In this document: positions 60,731-64,000 of the stretch, piece after piece
Layout of the letters: every line of letters starts with the position of its first letter
Numbering within the stretch: position 1 is the first letter of the stretch
Source of the DNA: Oxalobacteraceae bacterium AB_14
GTDB lineage: Bacteria > Pseudomonadota > Gammaproteobacteria > Burkholderiales > Burkholderiaceae_D
Length of the DNA stretch: 64,000 nt
NCBI GenBank assembly: GCA_000381565.1
Contig: KB906725.1
Span: 3,110,377-3,174,376 of the forward strand
Reading direction: 5' to 3'
The notes under the pieces: generated by a model
What the model was told of the DNA's origin: nothing
Seen by the model: only the letters and a program-made list of their open reading frames with translations
Databases searched by the model: none
Translations under genes and position numbers: made by a program

Positions 60731-62938
60731 ATGCGTTCAAGCTTGGTCCTGATGTGTTGTGTTGCTTTAAATCCGGCGATGGCGGCGCCGCCGGCGGCCA
60801 AGCCGGCGGCGGAGGCCGCGCGCCTGAAGGCCGCCGCCCAGCGCGTGACCATCCTGCGCGACAAGTGGGGCATCCCCCACGTCTACGGCAAGACCGACGC
60901 CGACGCCGTGTTCGGCCTGATGTACGCGCAGGCCGAGGACGACTTCAAGCGGGTCGAACTCAATTACATCAACGCCATGGGCCGGCTGGCCGAGGTCGAG
61001 GGCGAGGCCGAGCTGTATCGCGACCTGCGCATGAAGCTGTTCATCAATCCGGCGGAGTTGCAGGCGCAGTACGCCAAGAGCCCGGCGTGGCTGAAGCAGC
61101 TGATGGTGGCCTACGCCGACGGCCTGAACTACTACCTGGCCACGCACCCGGAGGTGAAGCCGGCGCTGATCACCCGCTTCGAGCCGTGGATGGCGCTCAG
61201 CTTCAGCGAGGGCAGCATCGGCGGCGACATCGAATCGGTGGACCTGAAGCAGTTGCAGCAGCTGTACGCCAACGGCGCCAGGCTGCCGCTGGCGGCACCG
61301 GTGCTGCTGTCGGCGCGCGACGACGGCGTCGACCTGGACAAGGAGCCGGGCGGCTCCAACGGCTTCGCCATCGCGCCGGCGCTGAGCAAGGACGGCCACG
61401 CGCTGCTGCTGATTAATCCGCACACCTCGTTCTACTTCCGTCCCGAAGTGCAGGTGCACAGCGAGCAGGGCCTGAACGCCTACGGCGCCGTGACCTGGGG
61501 CCAGTTCTTCGTCTACCAGGGCTTCAACGAGCGGCTGGGCTGGATGCACACCTCCGGCGGCGGCGATGTCATCGACGAATACCTGGAGACCATCAGCGAG
61601 AAGGACGGCCAGTTCACCTACCAGTACGGCCAGGAGCTGCGGCCGTTGAAGGCGGTCGACATCACGCTGCCGTACAAGACGGCGGCCGGCATGGCCAGCA
61701 AGGTGGTCAAGGTCTACTACAGCCACCACGGCCCCATCGTGCGCGCCACGGACGGCAAGTGGATCGCCGTGCGGTTGATGAACCAGCCCTTGAAGGCGCT
61801 GACGCAGTCCTATATCCGCACCAAGGCGCGCAGCTACCAGGATTTCTACAAGGCGATGGAGCTGCGCACCAATTCGTCCAACAACACCGTGTACGCCGAC
61901 GCCGACGGCAATATCGCTTACTTCCACGGGAACTTCATTCCCAAGCGCGATCCCAGGTTCGACTGGCAGCATCCGGTCGACGGCAGCGATCCGGCCACCG
62001 AATGGCAAGGCCTGCACGCGGTGAAGGACACCATCACGCTGTTCAATCCTAAGAACGGCTGGATACAGAACACCAACAACTGGCCGTACACGGCGGCCGG
62101 CGCGTACAGCCCCAAGGCGCGCGACTATCCGGCCTATATGTCGAAGAATCCGGAAAATCCGCGCGGCATCCACGCGGTGCGGGTGTTGGAACACGGGAAG
62201 AACTTCACGCTCGACAGCCTGATCGCCAGCGCCTACGACACGCAGCTGCCGGCCTTCGAGCCGCTGCTGCCGCAGCTGTTCGCGGCCTGGGACGGGCTGC
62301 CGGCGGGCGACGCGCTCAAGGCCGGGCTGGCGCCGCAGATCGCCGCGCTGCGCGGCTGGGACATGCGCTATGCGCTGGAGTCGGTGCCGACGTCGCTGGC
62401 GATCTTCTGGGCGCAGGACCTGTCGGCCACCTACGGGGCGGCGGCCAAGGCGCACGAAGTGCAGGTGCTCGACTACATCCAGGCCGCGCTCACGCCGCAG
62501 CAGCGCTTGCAGGCACTGGAGCGCGCGTCGGCCAAGCTGGCGGCGGACTTCGGCACGTGGCAGACGCCGTGGGGCGAGATCAATCGCTTCCAGCGCCTGA
62601 GCGGCGACATCGTCCAGCCTTTCGACGACAGCAAGCCCAGTTTGCCGGTGGCGTTCGCGTCAGCCAACTGGGGTTCGCTGGCCGCGTTCGGGATGACGTC
62701 CAAGCCCAGGACCAAGAAAATCTACGGCGAGCGCGGCAACAGCTTCGTGGCGGCGGTGGAGTTCGGGCCGCGCATCAAGGCGCGCAGCATCCTGGCCGGC
62801 GGGGAGAGCGGCAATCCGGCCTCGCCGCATTTCAGCGACCAGGCCGCGATGTACGCGCGCGGGGAATTCAAGGACGTGTTGTTCTACAAGGCGGACGTGG
62901 AAAAGCACCTGGAACGCAAATATCACCCAGGTGACTGA
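60731..62938 (+). CDS. Penicillin acylase family Ntn-hydrolase (PvdQ/AHL-acylase like)
   Basis: This 735-residue exported enzyme belongs to the penicillin acylase family. A signal peptide covers residues 1-18. The alpha-chain carries ILRDKWGIPHVYG. The self-cleavage site precedes catalytic Ser209 in EPGGSNGFAI, after which the beta-chain starts. TSGGGDVIDEYLET and NNTVYADADGNIAYFHGN are typical beta-chain regions. Members hydrolyse acyl amides such as homoserine lactones or act in siderophore maturation; the substrate here is open. The start at 60731 follows GGAG; an earlier ATG lies within the REP. Confidence 0.93.
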   Translation: MRSSLVLMCCVALNPAMAAPPAAKPAAEAARLKAAAQRVTILRDKWGIPHVYGKTDADAVFGLMYAQAEDDFKRVELNYINAMGRLAEVEGEAELYRDLRMKLFINPAELQAQYAKSPAWLKQLMVAYADGLNYYLATHPEVKPALITRFEPWMALSFSEGSIGGDIESVDLKQLQQLYANGARLPLAAPVLLSARDDGVDLDKEPGGSNGFAIAPALSKDGHALLLINPHTSFYFRPEVQVHSEQGLNAYGAVTWGQFFVYQGFNERLGWMHTSGGGDVIDEYLETISEKDGQFTYQYGQELRPLKAVDITLPYKTAAGMASKVVKVYYSHHGPIVRATDGKWIAVRLMNQPLKALTQSYIRTKARSYQDFYKAMELRTNSSNNTVYADADGNIAYFHGNFIPKRDPRFDWQHPVDGSDPATEWQGLHAVKDTITLFNPKNGWIQNTNNWPYTAAGAYSPKARDYPAYMSKNPENPRGIHAVRVLEHGKNFTLDSLIASAYDTQLPAFEPLLPQLFAAWDGLPAGDALKAGLAPQIAALRGWDMRYALESVPTSLAIFWAQDLSATYGAAAKAHEVQVLDYIQAALTPQQRLQALERASAKLAADFGTWQTPWGEINRFQRLSGDIVQPFDDSKPSLPVAFASANWGSLAAFGMTSKPRTKKIYGERGNSFVAAVEFGPRIKARSILAGGESGNPASPHFSDQAAMYARGEFKDVLFYKADVEKHLERKYHPGD

Positions 62939-63459
62939 GGCGCGCCGCCTGGCAGGGCGTCGCCTATGGTCTTGGCCGGAGCGGAGCGCGCTTCCGCTTC
63001 GGCCGCTGCCGCCGCCAGCGCCGCGGCGGCGGCCCGCGCCGCCGGTGAGGCATAGCGGGTCTGCGGCGCCGCTGGCGCCGGCGGCGGCGGCGGCGCCACG
63101 ACGGGCGGGGCTTCCGGCTCCTTGCCCCAGGCCAGATTCTCGACCTTGTTGTTGCGCGGGTTGCCGTCCTTGTGGCGCACCCACTTCAAGCCCGATGGAT
63201 TGGGCAGGTGTGCCTCGGCCACCAGGTCGTGCACCAGGAACTCGCCGGTGCGGTTGCCGTTGCGCAGCTTGACCATCAGGCCGTCCGGCGTCACCTTGGG
63301 CCGCAGCGCCGTCACCTTGGGGCCGCCGGAGGCCAGCACGCGGCCATCCTTCGACACCTTGTAGAAGTCGCTGCCGGGCACCGGCTTGGCGCTGGCCACG
63401 CCGAGCGAGTAGAGCGCGCCGATGGCCAGCACGGCGATGATGATTAAGAGCAATTCCAT
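62923..63459 (-). CDS. Membrane-anchored HNH-like protein
   Basis: This 178-residue protein starts with one membrane helix (residues 2-20). An HNH-type region of the phage/intron style follows (VHDLVAEAHLPNPSGLKWVRHKDGNPRNNKVENLAWG, about 75-113). A Pro-rich part and an Ala-rich tail complete it. HNH proteins are usually soluble nucleases; anchoring is unusual, and the first His of the motif is present (VRHKDGN). It overlaps the acylase 3' end by 16 bp. It could be an exported nuclease or a domain used for binding only. Confidence 0.7.
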   Translation of the reverse strand: MELLLIIIAVLAIGALYSLGVASAKPVPGSDFYKVSKDGRVLASGGPKVTALRPKVTPDGLMVKLRNGNRTGEFLVHDLVAEAHLPNPSGLKWVRHKDGNPRNNKVENLAWGKEPEAPPVVAPPPPPAPAAPQTRYASPAARAAAAALAAAAAEAEARSAPAKTIGDALPGGAPQSPG

Positions 63460-63499
63460 GAGGTCTCGGGCTGATTACGCGATTCCCGGATACTAGCAC

Positions 63500-64000
63500 T
63501 TAAATCGCATCGAGCGAACGGCGAATATCGGCCCTTAAATCCTCTATATCCTCGATACCCACCGACAGCCGTATCAGGCCGTCGCCGATGCCCAGCTTGG
63601 CGCGCGTCACTGGCGGGATGGTGGCGTGCGTCATCAGGGCCGGATGCTCGATCAGGCTTTCGACCCCGCCCAGGCTTTCGGCCAGCGCGAACACCGAGCA
63701 GCATTCCAGGAAGCGGCGCGCGCCCGGCAGGTCGGTCTTCAGGTCGATCGAGATGATGCCGCCGAAGCCGTCCATCTGGCGCTTGGCCAGTTCGTGCTGC
63801 GGGTGCGATTCCAGGCCGGGGTAGTAGACCTTGCGCACTTCCGGCTGCTGCTCCAGCCAGCGCGCCAGTTCCAGCGCGCTGCGGCAGTGGCGCTCCATGC
63901 GGATCGCCAGCGTCTTCACGCCGCGCAGCGCCAGGAAGCTGTCGAACGGCCCGGCGATGGCGCCCACCGAGTTTTGCAGGAAGCCGAGCTGTTCGCACCA
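63500..64000 (-). CDS. Cys/Met metabolism PLP-dependent enzyme (cystathionine synthase/lyase), partial
   Basis: The gene runs beyond the right edge; about 166 C-terminal residues are seen. Text such as VGAIAGPFDSFLALRGVKTLAIRMERHCRSALELARWL, VYYPGLESHPQHELAKRQM, ESLGGVESLIEHPALMTHA and the terminal RLSVGIEDIEDL is typical of the MetB/MetC/CGL family. The PLP lysine lies outside the window, so the exact reaction (gamma-synthase, gamma-lyase or beta-lyase) cannot be told. Confidence 0.92.
   Translation of the reverse strand, partial: WCEQLGFLQNSVGAIAGPFDSFLALRGVKTLAIRMERHCRSALELARWLEQQPEVRKVYYPGLESHPQHELAKRQMDGFGGIISIDLKTDLPGARRFLECCSVFALAESLGGVESLIEHPALMTHATIPPVTRAKLGIGDGLIRLSVGIEDIEDLRADIRRSLDAI

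Overview
The window looks like chromosomal DNA of a GC-rich betaproteobacterium, most likely in the Oxalobacteraceae (Massilia, Duganella or Janthinobacterium type). I infer this from the high GC, the AniA-type nitrite reductase with a cytochrome tail, the quinol-type NO reductase, the narK1-narK2-hemN-crp order and the short REP-like palindromes. No database search was possible. No rRNA, tRNA, CRISPR array, insertion sequence or phage was seen.

Region 1 (about 0.2-27 kb) is a nitrate respiration and partial denitrification block. It holds nirK with nirV and a SCO copper chaperone, a DUF2249 gene, norB (quinol type), nsrR, two narK transporters, hemN, a Dnr-like Crp/Fnr regulator, a beta carbonic anhydrase, a NosL-like gene, narGHJI with a parvulin isomerase, moaA, narXL and nnrS. 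Together these take nitrate to nitrite, NO and N2O. No nosZ is present in the window.

Region 2 (about 28.5-49 kb) looks like a low-oxygen survival island. It holds three universal stress proteins, Hsp20, a SagB-type nitroreductase, a polysaccharide deacetylase and glycoside hydrolase pair, a P-type Mg2+ ATPase, a DUF4010 gene broken by one in-frame amber codon, and two DksA/TraR-type zinc-finger proteins. A FixL-like haem-PAS kinase, a CheY-like regulator, a receiver-PAS-kinase hybrid, a FixJ/NarL-type regulator and an Fe-S FNR follow one another and resemble a FixL-FixJ-FixK cascade. An outer-membrane factor and MacAB-like efflux operon closes the region. Near-perfect FNR boxes (TTGAT-N4-ATCAA type) precede most transcription units here.

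Region 3 (about 49-64 kb) is mixed: an Lrp regulator divergent from a fused indolepyruvate ferredoxin oxidoreductase, a TorT-like binding protein, an amidohydrolase with a CIA30-like tail, a DesKR-like two-component pair, RNase T2, a ParB-like protein, a penicillin-acylase family enzyme, a membrane-anchored HNH-like protein and the 3' part of a Cys/Met PLP enzyme gene.

The most notable pattern is a three-way split of promoter elements. narK1, narG and moaA share a 28-30 bp CTAG...TTCGG...CGC...TAG element, probably for NarL. nirK, norB and nnrS carry TTGAY-N4-GTTAT sites, perhaps for the Dnr-like protein. The stress genes carry canonical FNR boxes.
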